In this document: in pieces, positions 22,320 through 35,100 of the stretch
Position numbering within the stretch: the stretch's first letter is position 1
Layout of the letters: every line of letters starts with the position of its first letter
Assembly (NCBI GenBank): GCA_021613375.1
Contig: CM038703.1
Coordinates: forward strand, 24,478,194 to 24,542,193
Source of the DNA: Megaleporinus macrocephalus
Lineage: Eukaryota; Chordata; Actinopteri; Characiformes; Anostomidae
Direction: 5' to 3'
DNA: 64,000 nt
Program-made: the position numbers and the translations under genes
Notes under the pieces: model-generated
Seen by the model: the letters and a program-made list of their open reading frames with translations, nothing else
Databases searched by the model: none
Told to the model about the DNA's origin: nothing

Positions 22320-23480
22320 ATACGTTTGACATGCTCTTTTTAACTGAAACCTGGCAACAAGCACTTTTACAAGGTATCTTTTTTGCTTTAAACCAGGAAA
22401 CTCCTACTAACTTCAGATACATTTAAAAATCCCACTTTTAGGGGCAAGGAGGAGTTTTGGCTGTAATTTTCAATAGCAAAATCAGCTTTACTGAACTTAG
22501 CCCTACAGCTGCAACTTCTTTTAAACATCTTCTGTTGAAATTACCCAACTCTATAATTATAATACTCTAATACTCTATAATTATAATACTCTATAATAAT
22601 CTGCCAAAACCTATTACTGCATTCTTTCTGAACTGTGGGAGATACCTTTTTTTCCCCCCTGCTTGCTGCTAGTTGGTGACCTCAATATACATGTAGAATA
22701 TTAAGACTGTTCGCTAATGATTTTACATTGCTCCTTAACTGTTAAACATGACAAGGTTGGATTGTCTAGTCTGCTCTTCCTTCATTTCTGTCTATTACTG
22801 TTTCCATTATCTGATTACAAGATTATCCTGTTTACAGCTCAGATGAACTATAGGAGCTGTGAACAGGATAATCTTTTAAGTTAATGTCAGCTGTGTACTT
22901 GTAAGTAAATGCCAACTGTTTTTCCTTTTTTAATCTGCTCCCTCTTCTCCTGACGATCACCTACTATCCTCAATGCTGTGCTTTTTGACTTGCTCAATTT
23001 TGGAAAACTAAAACTGATAACTTCATCACTTCTGGTCTCCAGTTGGGAAGGCCTTTCAGGAAAACAAAGCTCTCTGTTTAAGCAAAGGCTTACAAACAAC
23101 ACCTATTAGCTTACAGTGATGCCCTGTATTCAACTAAATCAGCTTACCTCTCTGATCTCATAAATAGTGTTAATACAAATTCCTGTAACAGTCACCAAAT
23201 TATTAAAATCCCCAAAAACCTCTTGGGTGTCTCTCCTGCACTCTGCTATGCATTTTTTTTTACAAAAATAGCAAGAAATAGCAGCTCTCTGCTTTTCTCT
23301 TATAATACCTTTATCTCTCCAGCCCATCTTCCTCTTTGTCTTTCTACTTTCAACATTGTTGATATTACCTCTGTTGCAGATATTATAGTCACTTCTAAAA
23401 CTACAACCTGTTCTCTTAACTGTGACTAAATCTCTCTGCCTTGGTCCCTTATCTCACAGTTCTTGTCAATACATCACTTC
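22320..23480 (+). mobile_element. Decayed LINE, endonuclease and linker region
   Basis: Plus-strand frames read FLTETWQQALLQ, then LNQETPTNFRYI, GGVLAVIFNSKISF and SFKHLLLKLPNS, which is the apurinic endonuclease of fish L2/CR1-type LINEs. This is followed by a decayed VTSIYM (from a GDLNIHV-type block), then by regions resembling the linker before the reverse transcriptase (TNNTY, YLSDLINS-like, KLLKSPKTS, ALCYAFF). Many stops are present. The reverse transcriptase itself is missing; the next retroelement scrap begins at 23615. Confidence 0.75.
22819..22875. repeat. 22-bp inverted repeat
   Basis: Arms 22819-22840 (AAGATTATCCTGTTTACAGC...) and 22854-22875 (...TGAACAGGATAATCTT) pair with one G-T position, around a 13-base loop. 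It lies inside the decayed LINE, so it arose after insertion. Confidence 0.8.
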
Positions 23481-23614
23481 TCATGGACAGGCACTCTCTT
23501 TTTACAGGACTGCTGCTATCATGTCCATGAATAAAAAAAAAATTGACCTGTTAGATCTGAGTAATTTCCAATAACTATCCATAGCTTAGACCACCCTGGT
23601 GTCACCCAGATGGT

Positions 23615-23902
23615 ATGTATGGTGGAATCCTAAATTCCACAAGTATGTGGAGAGCCATTGTTTTTCCCACCTATCTTAAGTCCAATACAGGTCCTTCAGT
23701 CACATCACCCTACCAGAATGTGACACTATCAAATGGGCTTTTCAAGGAATTGCAGGTAGATTACATCACTTTGCCAAGATGTCAAAGAAAGCAAAATTGT
23801 TTGATAATCATTAGCAAATTTTTTCATTGGTTAGAAGTGGAGAGATTATCTTTAGTGTCATCCAGCCACATCATCCAGCCATACTTTAATGTGATTCCAT
23901 AG
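23615..23902 (+). mobile_element. Retroelement integrase fragment
   Basis: A 95-residue open frame includes GLFKELQVDYITLPRCQRKQ then LIIISKFFHWLEVERL. This matches the start of the integrase catalytic core of fish LTR retroelements and endogenous retrovirus-like elements (first catalytic Asp in QVDYI). The rest of the core, with the second Asp and Glu, is not present. It is a fragment with no visible LTRs; the element class cannot be settled. Confidence 0.65.
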
Positions 23903-24039
23903 TCAGTGACTGTGAATAAATATTTATATATTTATATATGTTAGATAAGGCACACTTTAGTATTACTACATATTCAATTTAGGAGGCAGTAATCAATAGT
24001 AATTTCAATGTGCATATACTTTTAGAATTATTCTGTTAC

Positions 24040-24150
24040 TTATACGCACACAGAATAGTGAACATACACACAAGGGGACAGTGAGCAACCGTATCCACAG
24101 CGCCTGGGGAGCAATTGGGGGTTAGGTGCTTTGCTCAAGGACAGTTCATA
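24040..24150 (-). repeat. Fish dispersed repeat, copy 2 (truncated)
   Basis: Shares GACAGTGAGCA, CGTATCCACAGCGCCTGGGG and AGCAATTGGGGGTTAGGTG with the copy at 17780-18055, then ends abruptly after GCTCAAGGACAG. Confidence 0.65.
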
Positions 24151-24154
24151 TTTT

Positions 24155-25190
24155 TTTGAAACTGTAAAGATTTATCTATGCTAGCTAGCTTGTTAAATAA
24201 CTGCTGACAAGCTAAAATATTTTAATTATATCAGTTAAAATTGAAGAAACTGGTCCAAAAGAAATGTTAAAAAAATGTAAAAGGGCCTCATTTTTTGTCT
24301 TATATTACATTTTGTATAGGGACATTTAGTGTGACAAGTTTGCAAAAATAGAAGCACTGTATGTGTGATAGGGTAAAATAAGTAACCAGATACAGGTGTG
24401 ATCAGAAAACATGCGCGGTGGTTAGTACACAGGGGCGCTAAGCAAAGGAGTGAGAAAGTAGGTGTAACAATACAGAAGATGCTCAAATTGTCTTTCACAT
24501 TCAAATACATATCTATGAGATGTATGTAAAAAACTCTTGTTAACTTTATCTTTAATCAAAATCTAAACAAAAACTTATTAGAGGGCCTAGGGTACAGCCC
24601 TGAAAAAAGTAAACATGTGAGAGCTACAAAACGGACAGTGTGAGTAAAGCTCTGATTTATTTAGATTTAATAAAGCCTTGGACAAATTGCTACTGGTCTA
24701 ATGCCCGCCACACGACTTATTTACTTTTCAGTACAGGAGCAAGTCTGGAGAAAAAGTGCAGTGAATCCAACCACATTGCTGGACTTGCTGCATGAAAAAC
24801 AGTAGGTAATGTCGGCTGTCACTACTACTTTTGTGTTACTATTTGTAGGGGGAAGAGTTTTTGGCATGACTGCTGCAGCTACATAACAGTTTGGTTTCCC
24901 CCAGCTGACTCACAGTCTCCTTAGGACATATACATAATAACAACTGTGAATAATAATTCAACACACCCAGATAATAACAGCAGTAATAACACTTGTGTAA
25001 AGTCCTCCATTCCTCACTTCACTCAGTGTGCTTTTTTACACTCATTACACTCTGCTTTCCTGGAGATTTAACTCTCACTCTCACTCTCAACCGATTTGAG
25101 TCTGAATCCATCCTTGCATATCATAAACACCCATACATGCTGATCGTCTTCTCTGGGGTGCATGGGACCCTTCTGACATGCAACACGTCA
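24155..25190. other. Intergenic DNA, no gene seen
   Basis: No convincing exon or element. The open frame on the minus strand at 24235-24510 has no family signature. Confidence 0.4.
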
Positions 25191-25194
25191 CATG

Positions 25195-25460
25195 AATAGA
25201 AATGTCTGACATTGGCTGAAAGAGTTGACCAAGACTTCCAAGAACTACTCTGGCCCCCTAATTCCCCAGACTTGAACCTATTGAACATCTGAGGGACTAC
25301 CTTAATGTTGTGTTTGCTCTATGGATCCTCCCCAATGTGCTCTCCAGCAGCTGTGGGATGCACTGCAGTCAGCATGGCTCCAGATACCTGTGATAACCTA
25401 CCTTATTATGTTACTCCTGGCCCGTCTAGTTGCTGTCTGTGCTGCACATAGCAGTCACTC
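25195..25460 (+). mobile_element. Tc1/mariner transposase C-terminal scrap
   Basis: In plus-strand frames, LWPPNSPDLN followed one base out of frame by IEHL gives the conserved SPDLNPIEHL block that holds the last catalytic acidic residue of Tc1-type transposases. One base is missing at about 25280. The downstream text resembles the element's C-terminus. No terminal repeats were found. Confidence 0.65.
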
Positions 25461-25999
25461 TGTCACTATTGTAATCATGAACTAGTAGAAAAGCAATATC
25501 CAGAAAGGCCTAACATAGATAGACTGAGATTTGCCAGTCTGTCAACAAATATGTAAAAAAAAAAATGTTGAAATTTTTACAACAATGTCCCTCAAAAAAA
25601 GATTGGAAGGAATCATTTTACCCTTTATGCTGCTTAACACAATCAAAAGATTTAAGAAATCAAAAGGAACTTAATTCTTATCAGTGCATAACAGACAGGG
25701 GCTCAAGTCTAAGTGGACTGTTCTCTTTATTCCCTCATATGGTACTGCACCAAGAACTGTCATTCATCTATTCAAATGATATAATGACATGTAGTCAAGA
25801 TTACTCAGGCACACATGAGAAATACTTACATTCACAAATGCCAGTTACTACTTTGCTATAAGAAATCCTTTTGTTAAGACTGTCAGTGTTGCCGGAAGCT
25901 GTAATCCTGTACATGCCATGCATGCATTTTTTAAGGTGTTGTTAAATTTTTAACATTCTGCATTCTGTTACTGTGACAATTACACCATCCCAATAGTCC

Positions 26000-27045
26000 T
26001 GTCAAACCACCCTTCAGTCCTGTAGTCCACAACCCTACACTCACCAATCTTAACCTCTCACCAAATTACTGATTACTGTCACTAATGTATTACACTGTAT
26101 AAGTTGCTTGTTTGCCACAGTTCACTGTAGTGTTTTTATAGTTTTTTTGCCATTTTTATTGTTGCTTATCTGTTTTTTCCTGCAATTTATTTTGCAATTT
26201 TTTGATTTTTGGATTTGTAGTTTCTGGTATCTTGGGACCTCTTTTCCGTTTTTGACCACTCTTTTGATGTCTATACTCAGGTTCAGATCCTGGACTGTGT
26301 TTTGAATCTGCAAATGTCTGGCCTAGTTGAATTACACACCTCAACAACAGCCTGCAGTTCTGACCTCTCTACATTACAGAATTGTGGCACATTAAAAAAA
26401 AATTAAAAGCAAAGAGCCCTTTTCCACACAGGAAAATGGGGCAAAATAGAGTTCTGCTGATGTCACATGTTGCAAAAATTGATGCTGTTAATCATTAAAG
26501 AGTGTCATGTTGCATTGCCTGCAATGCAATACAGCACCAGAAAAAAATTACAAATTGTGGTTGTCAGCTTGATATGTAACATTTACATACTGTCCTAACT
26601 TTTTCTGATTTGGGGTTATACTTAAAAAAACAATGGCACAGTATCCACGTAACTTAGGGATGTCAAGTCTTATCTGCAAGGAGCTGGATCCTATGCATGC
26701 TTTAAAGCAGAAGTACACTTGATTCCACTTGCTTTGATATAACGAAAACATGCAATCACAGCAGCCCTTTACAAAGAAGACGCTTAAACACATATACCCA
26801 CACCATGTTCAGTACCACATTTACCCTGTCTAACTAAGCAAAAAATTGCAGTTACTACAGAGGTTATGGAGTCTATTGGTTAAGTAAATGTGTGTGTGTC
26901 TGCATGTGCCCATGTTTATGCAGTCTGGAGGGCAATGACGCTTTTTATTGTTATTTTTTTAAATAATCATCTTATCACTGCAGTAAATCCATGCTCAGAT
27001 GTGTGTGTGGTAGTATTTGTTTAATGTCTGATCAGTTCTACCCAA
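26000..27045. other. Intergenic DNA, possible LTR-like stretch at its left end
   Basis: 26000-26360 has the style of Gypsy LTR or untranslated sequence (repeated TTTTGACC, CCTGGACTGTG words), but no paired copy was found, so no element is claimed. 26370-27045 shows nothing recognisable. Confidence 0.25.
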
Positions 27046-27049
27046 AAAA

Positions 27050-27430
27050 TAACTAAGCTGTCTACATATTGAGAAGAGAGAGAGAATGTCCCAGGACTTG
27101 ACACTTGGATCTAGATAGTAATGGCAATATTACTTTTAGAGACAACATCTTAATATTGTTTGGTTGTATATGATTTTCTACCCATGCAAATAAACTACAA
27201 AAGTAACGGCAATAGGCATAATGTCTGTCAGTTTAGTCTGTGGTACATGAGGAATCTGATGGCTTGTGGAAAAAAAGGACTTCACAGTCTGGCTGTGAGA
27301 GCCCAAATACTACGGTACCTTCTTCCATATGGCAGAAAAGTGTGAGGGGTATGAAGGGTCATCTACAATGCTGGTGGCTTTTCAGATATAGCGTGTGGTG
27401 TACATATCTCTAAGAGAGGGAAGAGAGACC
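27050..27430 (-). mobile_element. LINE C-terminal/3' scrap
   Basis: On the minus strand, between about 27345 and 27230, the frames read LPYGRRYRS then ALTARL and FFPQAIRFL, the C-terminal signature seen in many fish LINE copies (commonly LPSGRRYRS ... FFPQAI). Sequence to the left on the plus strand, near 27400-27430, corresponds to the upstream part of the same block. It is broken and 5'-truncated. Confidence 0.7.
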
Positions 27431-28229
27431 CCTATGAAGACTAATTTTAATTGTTCACTTATCCTCTAACATGAACTACCCCAAGCATTAACATAATAAT
27501 AGACATTATAATATAATAATAGACAAATTCCTCTCCACATTTTTCCACTTTCACCTTCCGCCATCTAGATTTAAATCATGGGTCTCAAGTCCAAGTCAAA
27601 GTCTGACTCATGACCAGGCCCCTGGTTCCTGTTACTGATTGACTGTTTTCTGGTTATTTTCATTACATTTATTTTATAGTTTCTAGTTTGCTTTTGTTTA
27701 CTGTTTTTTTACCTTGTGGTACTGGTTTTTTTTCCAATATAGATGTAAATGTATTGCCATATTAGTGTTTCACATTGTTAGACAGTGGGCTAACCTGCAG
27801 GAGTTTATGTGACTTACTGAGTCACTGACTGACTGATTGACTGACTGATGTCTATTGTTAATGTGCCCATGCAAGTGTCATCAGAGACAAGCAGCAGGTG
27901 GTGCTATACACCATTAATTGTCACCTTGCCCAACACTACCGATATAAACCAAATAAATACCGGAAGGGAGCAGAAACAGTAAAACAAATAACTTGTGGTT
28001 CGTGGCCCCAGAAAGCCTGATCTAGAAACCTTTTTGCAAGACATAGGAGTGTAATTGTAGCATTGTTTAAGGTAGAACCAAAAATTACAATAAGATGCTG
28101 GCAAATAAGAAGATTTTGGTAAGGTATGCAATGATATTACATTTACTGATCAACAAATTGAAGGTTTGATCTTGCAAACGTTGCCCAGTTAAGGGTATGA
28201 AATAAAGCTACTGCTGCTGAAAAAATCTG

Positions 28230-28450
28230 GAAACCCTAGTGGGTATACTCTGCTGATCTAAGCTGGTTTATGCTGATTTATGCAGTTGTAGTGCTGGTCT
28301 GAGGCCAGTTTAGCTGTTTAGCAGTTTAGCTCCCACCATGGCTACATCGGTGTACCAACATACCAATAGCTAAAACACAACATATGCTGGTTTTAGTGAT
28401 GATCAGCATTAAGATTTTCAGCTTACACTGGTTTTGCTAGTAGGTGTGAG
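28230..28450. repeat. GCTGGT-rich dispersed repeat
   Basis: Repeated words GCTGGTTTATGCTGATTTATG, TGCTGGTCTGAGGCC and ATGCTGGTTTTAGTG form a degenerate repeat typical of fish MITE or satellite families. Boundaries are uncertain. Confidence 0.5.
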
Positions 28451-28459
28451 TAGACTAGT

Positions 28460-29346
28460 AACATCAGCTGAGGTCAGATATTTAACAAATAAATGCTCCA
28501 AATAAATGCACATTCCTATAAAGAATGACAATGGACTGGCAAATTTGTTTTCTTAGATCTTCATGGCCATGTAACCCTCACAAAACCTTTTATCCATTGT
28601 TTGGACAAATACCCTAACGTAATGTTAACACAAACAATGGCAGGTAGGTTGTGTGTTTGCAAACTGTTGCTACAATTTCTGCGTTAAAGCTATCAGAAAT
28701 ATTAGCAAATAGGACAAAAAAATGCTGACCTGTCAAGCAGAAACAGAACAACCTACTCATCCCTTTTCATGTCTTTCAACTCTCAATAAGTTGAGGTATC
28801 ATCAGCTTTTCATCAGCTTCTAGCATTCCGTTCCACTTTAAATAGTGCAGCAGTTAGGCTACATTAAACCTAGTAAGAGTTAATACTAGTTAAACTGCTG
28901 CACACAGATTTCCTGACTGGTCTTCCAAGATTTAAACCATTGTTTGGTCACATATCAGAATGCTTTAGAGGGTAAACACATGCACTAAGCTCTTTTATAA
29001 ATTAAATTTTTAACAAGCAGTGTGACTGATTTGACTATTTGTTTGTTTGGATAACTCTAAAAAGTTGCTGCCCCACTCCACTTGCTGTGGAATGGGAATA
29101 TTCTAATAAGCCAGCTTCAGCCTTCACTTTAGCTTTTAAGCTGTGATGTTTCGCTGTGTATTGAAATAAGTTGAAAATAAGACACGCATGCACTGACCTT
29201 GCAGGGGGGGATACTACTTTTGTGCATATTTATAACTCCAGTTACTCCAGTGTTGTGTTAAACTTTATGGTGATCAAAAGAAGGGTCAAACATTACTTCT
29301 TCGTTCTTCTGTAAACTTACCACCTTGGAGGTTTTGTAACGTGTAG

Positions 29347-29350
<4 letters not shown>
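28460..29350. other. Intergenic DNA upstream of mgp, no gene seen
   Basis: No exons or clear elements were recognised. It ends at a long (GT)n tract about 650 bases upstream of the mgp TATA box. Confidence 0.4.
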
Positions 29351-29430
<80 letters not shown>

Positions 29431-29435
29431 GTGTG
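29351..29435. repeat. (GT)n microsatellite
   Basis: About 40 GT units with a single GC interruption near the right end. Confidence 0.97.
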
Positions 29436-30072
29436 AGTAAGAGAGTTAATGTCACATATTCCCACTTTTACAAAACACTGTAGCATGTGGTGCTCTTTTT
29501 CCTGATGGGACTGTTAATGTTTTCACTTTGTTTAACATTCCTAAATCTGTTTATTTTTGGAATATCTGCTGTGGTTTTCAGTCATCTGAACCTGAGCAGG
29601 GACTTTCTGTCCAGTTTCTGATACACACATAATACACTCCAAAAATATATGTTAGGTAAAAGCAAATTAGCAAAACGTTAGCAAATATTTTAAATGTTTG
29701 TTTGTAATAATTTATTATTATTGTTTTACATATAATAATTGTGTCATGAGAATTTTCTTCACTACATTAGTGGATCATTATTTCTCTTCAAGCTTTAATT
29801 CTCAAAACAAGCAAACATATTTTTCGAAAGTAAACACGTGAAAAATTTCCACCTGCGAGTTTCTCCCTCTGCCTGGTTTTTATTCTGCCCTGCCTCATTG
29901 CTTTCTCTGGGAGTGTGTAAGAATGTTTACAGAGGAACTGTGTCTGTGTGTGAAGGAGAGAATGAGCTAATAGTCTGATGTTATCCAGGAGGTGGAAAAG
30001 GCAGATACACAAAGTAAAGGAAAGGAAAAGTGTGTGTGTGTGTGTCTGTGTGAGGGCTGGGCGATATAAGGG

Positions 30073-30156
30073 TTTATAAAGCCTTGTCGCTTTTCTATTA
30101 GAGATTATTCACAGAAACCCGGACGAACACCGAGAGATAAGAGAAAACACACACAG
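30073..30156 (+). promoter_or_regulatory. mgp: mgp core promoter and non-coding first exon
   Basis: TATAAA at 30075-30080 is followed about 30 bases later by a short region ending in a good splice donor, ACACACAG then GTAGGAAA (exon end 30156). It has no start codon in frame with mgp. The acceptor TTTATTTCAG at 32145-32154 opens the exon with the mgp ATG, so an untranslated first exon of about 50 bases with a 2-kb intron is inferred. Confidence 0.6.
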
Positions 30157-30370
30157 GTAGGAAATAACACCTACTCTATACACACACACACCTCTTTATC
30201 ATTAAATAGCACAGTGTGTGTTCATCCTGACCTTTAATCTCATTTGATAGATTTGCCACATCAGTTAGTTAGTTTTGGTAGTTAGGGTTAGTTTGTGAGG
30301 TCATTACAGACCCCTAACTCTATGCCCTGTGTAATGCAGTGACCTTAACCATCAGCTTCAGAAAGCTAAA

Positions 30371-30668
30371 TCAGAAGTGTTTGATTCCCTAAACACTAAA
30401 CTTAACTGTATAATCTGTCATGGGGAATAAGAATGATCATAAGTATAGAACTGCTTTGCATAATTTTTTTCATTAATTGGCATTAGATGGTATAAACTGA
30501 CATGGATTGCTCAGCTTAGATTTCAACATATGTGCAAAATATCTTGCTTGGAACAGAAGTGCTGTTGACCACAAAACATGTCCGAGATGTTCTGGTAAAA
30601 CATGTTTGAGGCTATCATTACAGGTGAGCAAAGCTAAATGTATGGCTAGAAAAGGAATGCTACGGCCA
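30371..30668 (+). repeat. Direct repeat in mgp introns, copy A
   Basis: Shares long near-identical blocks with 32891-33218, for example CATTAATTGGCATTAGATGG, ATATGTGCAAAATATCTTGC and GGCTAGAAAAGGAATGCTAC. It lies in the 5'UTR intron of mgp. No transposon coding or terminal repeats were seen. Confidence 0.85.
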
Positions 30669-32165
30669 TCTTGTGTCTAGTTTGCTCTTCTTCTATTGAT
30701 TGTCTACTGCTGAAGAGAATAGAACAATGCAAGTTAGGTTTCCAGTATTGTTGACATCCATGATATGAAATATAGCCAGTGGAAAAAGCAATAGTGGTGA
30801 TCATTACTGATTGCTGCAGACAGGGTATCCTTAATCGAGTTTCCCAGAGGCATCTTAGCATAAACATGATTCTTTGATGATAAAGAAAACATCACACTGA
30901 CCACTCTCTGTGCTAAAGACTTAACACTAAAATGCTTTTGGAAAACTCTGGTGTATATTCTATATCCTTTGTAACTTGTACAATCTCCTACAAAAGAAAG
31001 CTGACAACATCAGACTATGACTAATTAATTAATGGTCCCCTAACTCCCAATTGTGTTGATTCAGAAAGAAACTTGTAAGGCTGAGCTGCTAAGAACCCAC
31101 ATTACACTTAAAACTGTGCTAATATCTTAGGCAGCTATACTAATTGTTTAAAACATTTTATATTAGCAATACATGTATTTCACCAGTAATAACACTACAT
31201 ATCATTAGGATTTATGTAAATAAGCATAAATAGTAGCATAAACATCTTATGTTGAAAGTGGTGGATATTATCTCATAAGCCAGTTTGAGAAACAAAGTTT
31301 AGTTCCAGATTTCTCCTGGACGCCTCAGACATTACATGAATTTATGCAATTCCTTATCCTGCAATCTTGATTTAGCCTAATTAAGTACTGAAAAGTTAAA
31401 GCAGGTATTAGATGACAACAGCAAGGGTTACATAAATACACTGACTATGTAAAGGTACTACTTACTATATTAATATTTCTCATTTTAATACACACACATG
31501 CTGTGCACATCTTGATTAGCAAGTATAGTAACTTTGTTTTATATGGCCATTAAATACATGTTTTAGCAGTAAAAGAGTTCCACAAAGTTTATTAGTCTTG
31601 GTTGTCTTTTCTAGTGCAGGACACACTGTGGATATTTCGCCTGAGACTATGTTCATATTCCCTTTGTCAGTTTTTGTTCTTAACATTTGAGCGGGTAAGT
31701 GTCTTGTAAGAGTCAGTAATTTGCCCAATTCAGAATAACACTGTTCAAACTACAGTGGCACAAAATATGCTGTCATGTGGCTGCAATATGTGTACTTTGT
31801 GTTGCTGTTTCCAAACCCCTTTTCTTTAAACACTGCATCAGGAGTGGGATGTTAGAAGGTGGGACTTTGCACAGCTGGAGATAAGCTGCAGATAAGCTGC
31901 AGTGCATTACAATCACCTCTGAATATTTCTGCGGTTACATTATAAACCTCTCCCTTTTTTGATTATTTTTCTTTCTAAGTTGATGGTTTTTGTGGGTAAG
32001 TGATTGCGTTTGTCATTAATTTACCTGCAGGAGCATTTCAAATTTAGTATAGTCAGGCAAAAGATACACATCATGAACAGCAACAAACAAACTGTTCTCA
32101 GCTATTTATTATTAATCAGTGTTATCTAAGTGTATGCATTTTTGTTTATTTCAGGCAGTCATACC

Positions 32166-35100
32166 ATGAAGACCATGCAGGCGGTTCTTCAGTGTGTGTC
32201 AGTGTTTGCCGTCATGGCGATTGCTGTTTGCTATGGTTCGTAAACTCCTTAACAAAGTGCCATATTTCACACACACATATTGCCTCAAAAACTAACATAC
32301 AGACTCTTATTGCAGCAGTAATGAATGAATGCTGTGTGTGTGTTTCTGTGTGTTTTGTATCCACAGACTCTCAGGAGAGTCATGAGTCAGTGGAAGGTAA
32401 AAAACGCTTTCCATAACTTACATAAGAAACAGCATCACATTATTAATCAGAGAGTAACACGCTCAATGTACTGAGCTTTTTGTGGTAGTGTCAGTCTTAA
32501 AAAGGTGCGTCTGCTCATGTGTTATATACAACACTGACACAAAAAAAAAACTGACACAAAACACCAACAGTACAGTTTATGGGCCATGTGTGAAGAAAAA
32601 TGCACAATATGCTTCTCTTCCTGCATATGCATTTGGAAAAAGGGGAAGAGTTATTGACAGATTTGCTCTAACAATGGCAGAAGATAAGAGTGGCCAAATT
32701 CAAAATAAACTGTTCATAATACTTTAGAGTGAGATTAGACTTGTCGTCTGTGTGTTTTTGTGCAGGGGTATTTCTTGCTATCAGCATTATGCAGTGTTAC
32801 CAACCATAGACTTATAAATGCCTAATGCTGTTTGACAACTGAAAAAGGAGGCAGTCGAAACAACCAAAAAGAAAACCAAATAAAACTACATCAGGAGTGT
32901 TTGATTACACACTAAAATAATTTATTCTTTAAACCCTTATTGTTTGTTCCCTAAACACTAAACTCAACTGTTTACTCTGACAATAAGTACAGAACTGCTT
33001 TGCTAGAGCAAGTTCATTAATTGGCATTAGATGGTATGAACTGACTCACTCATAAATCGCTCAGCTTAGCTTTCAACATATGTGCAAAATATCTTGCTTG
33101 GAACAGAAATGCTGTTGACTATGAAACATGCCTGAGATGTTCTGGTAAAACATGTTTAAGACTTTCACTACAGCTGAGCAAAGCTAAATGTATGGCTAGA
33201 AAAGGAATGCTACGGCCAGCCTGTCTCCAGATAGTCGAAACAACCAAATAACATCTGCCTCAAAAGAAAACCAAATAAAACTAAAATGAAATGTGGGTCT
33301 GTTTAGGTGTGGTTCTTTATCCATCAATTTCATATTAGCGTAATTAGTTTTTTCAACAGACAGAAGAGATTTAAAGATAGTCTATGCCTGTAAAGCAGTG
33401 TCATGAATGCAACACCTTAATATTTTTCTTTTAGAGACAAAACAGTAAAACAAAAATGTAATTCTTATTAAGTTAGTAACGTGGATTGTAATCAAAAGGA
33501 ATATATTGTATAGTAATATTGCTGTACTTTGATACATTGTACCCAAACACTGGCAGTATGAGTATAAGGTCCCCAAGTCACAAGGGGATTCAGTATATTT
33601 GACTATCATTATATTGCCATAAAAATTGAAAAGAAGGCAGATATGACACCAACATAACTTAAATATATGTATCCTTATTATATTTATTCATTAAGCACTT
33701 TTTCAGCTTAAACATTTATTCATTTGTATTCTTATATAATCTGGTTTAAATGAGTGAGTGCCCCCTAATTAGAACTGCTTATGACTACTAATTGTTCAGG
33801 CCTTGTATGTATTAGGTAGGAACTGTAAAGCACAGGTTTTTTGTAAAGTTGTTTTTTATGCTCAAAAAGCTTGATTCAACAGTAGTTAATCCAGCTCTTT
33901 TTTTACTATGTGTGTGTGTGGCAGATATGTTTGTCAGCCCGTACAGAGCGAACACATTCATGAGACCCTCATACGGCCACTCCAACATCTACAGGCAGAG
34001 GTGGGCAATGCACTTAATGCACAGTTCTGTGTACTCAGGTAACATTTTGAAGAATAACATTTTGAGAATTTTAAATGACTACTTTACTTCTTCTCAAATA
34101 TATTAGTGAGTAAAGTCATCTCATTGTTACTCAGTTACATTTGAGTTATTTTAGAGTTAGAATACTTAGTGATTTAACACTGGCTACAGTATTCTTAATG
34201 TATTTAATAATATATTCTGTTACAAATTATGTATTCAGAATATCATGGTTTGGCATAATACTAAAAAGAGTGATGACTGATGGTGTATATTTTGTGAGTG
34301 AATATTTTCTTTTAAAAAAACAGATAACAAATATTTATATTTATATACTACAGATAATTGTTGCACACTGCATATGCATAGCCTATATACTATTTCATTA
34401 TATCCCAACCCTAAGAATATACTTATAATATGCAGGGGTTGGACAATTAAACTGAAACACCTGTCATTTTAGTGTGGGAGGTTTCATGGCTAAATTGGAC
34501 CAGTCTGGTGGCCAATCTTCATTAATTGCACATTGCACCAGTAAGAGCAGAGTGTGAAAGTTCAATTAGCAGGGTAAGAGCACAGTTTTGCTCAAAATAT
34601 TGCAATGCACACAACATTATGGGACATACCAGAGTTCAAAAGAGGACAAACAGTTGGTGCACGTCTTGCTGGCGCATCTGTGACCAAGTCAGCAAGCCTT
34701 TGTGATGTATCAAGACCCACGGTATCCAGGGTAATGTCAGCATACCACCAAGAAGAACAAACCACATCTAACAGGATTAACTGTGGACGCAAGAGGAAGC
34801 TGTCTGAAAGGGATGTTCGGGTGCTAACCCGGATTGTATCCAAAAAACATAAAACCATAGCTGCCCAAATCACGGCAGAATTAAATGTGCACCTCAACTT
34901 TCCTGTTTCCACCAGAACTGTCTGTTGGGAGCTCAACAGCGTCAATATACACGGCCGGGCTGCTATAGCCAAACCTTTGGTCACTCATGCCAATGCCAAA
35001 CGTCGGTTTCAATGGTGCAAGGAGCGCAAATCTTGGGCTGTGGACAATGTGAAATATGTATGTTCTCTGATGAGTCCACCTTTACTGTTTTCCCCACATC

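Noticed and set aside
8580..30000. Missing neighbours known from human 12p, such as ARHGDIB, ERP27 or ART4
   Set aside because: No exon of these genes was recognised in the gap; very small or diverged exons cannot be excluded by eye, so absence is not claimed.
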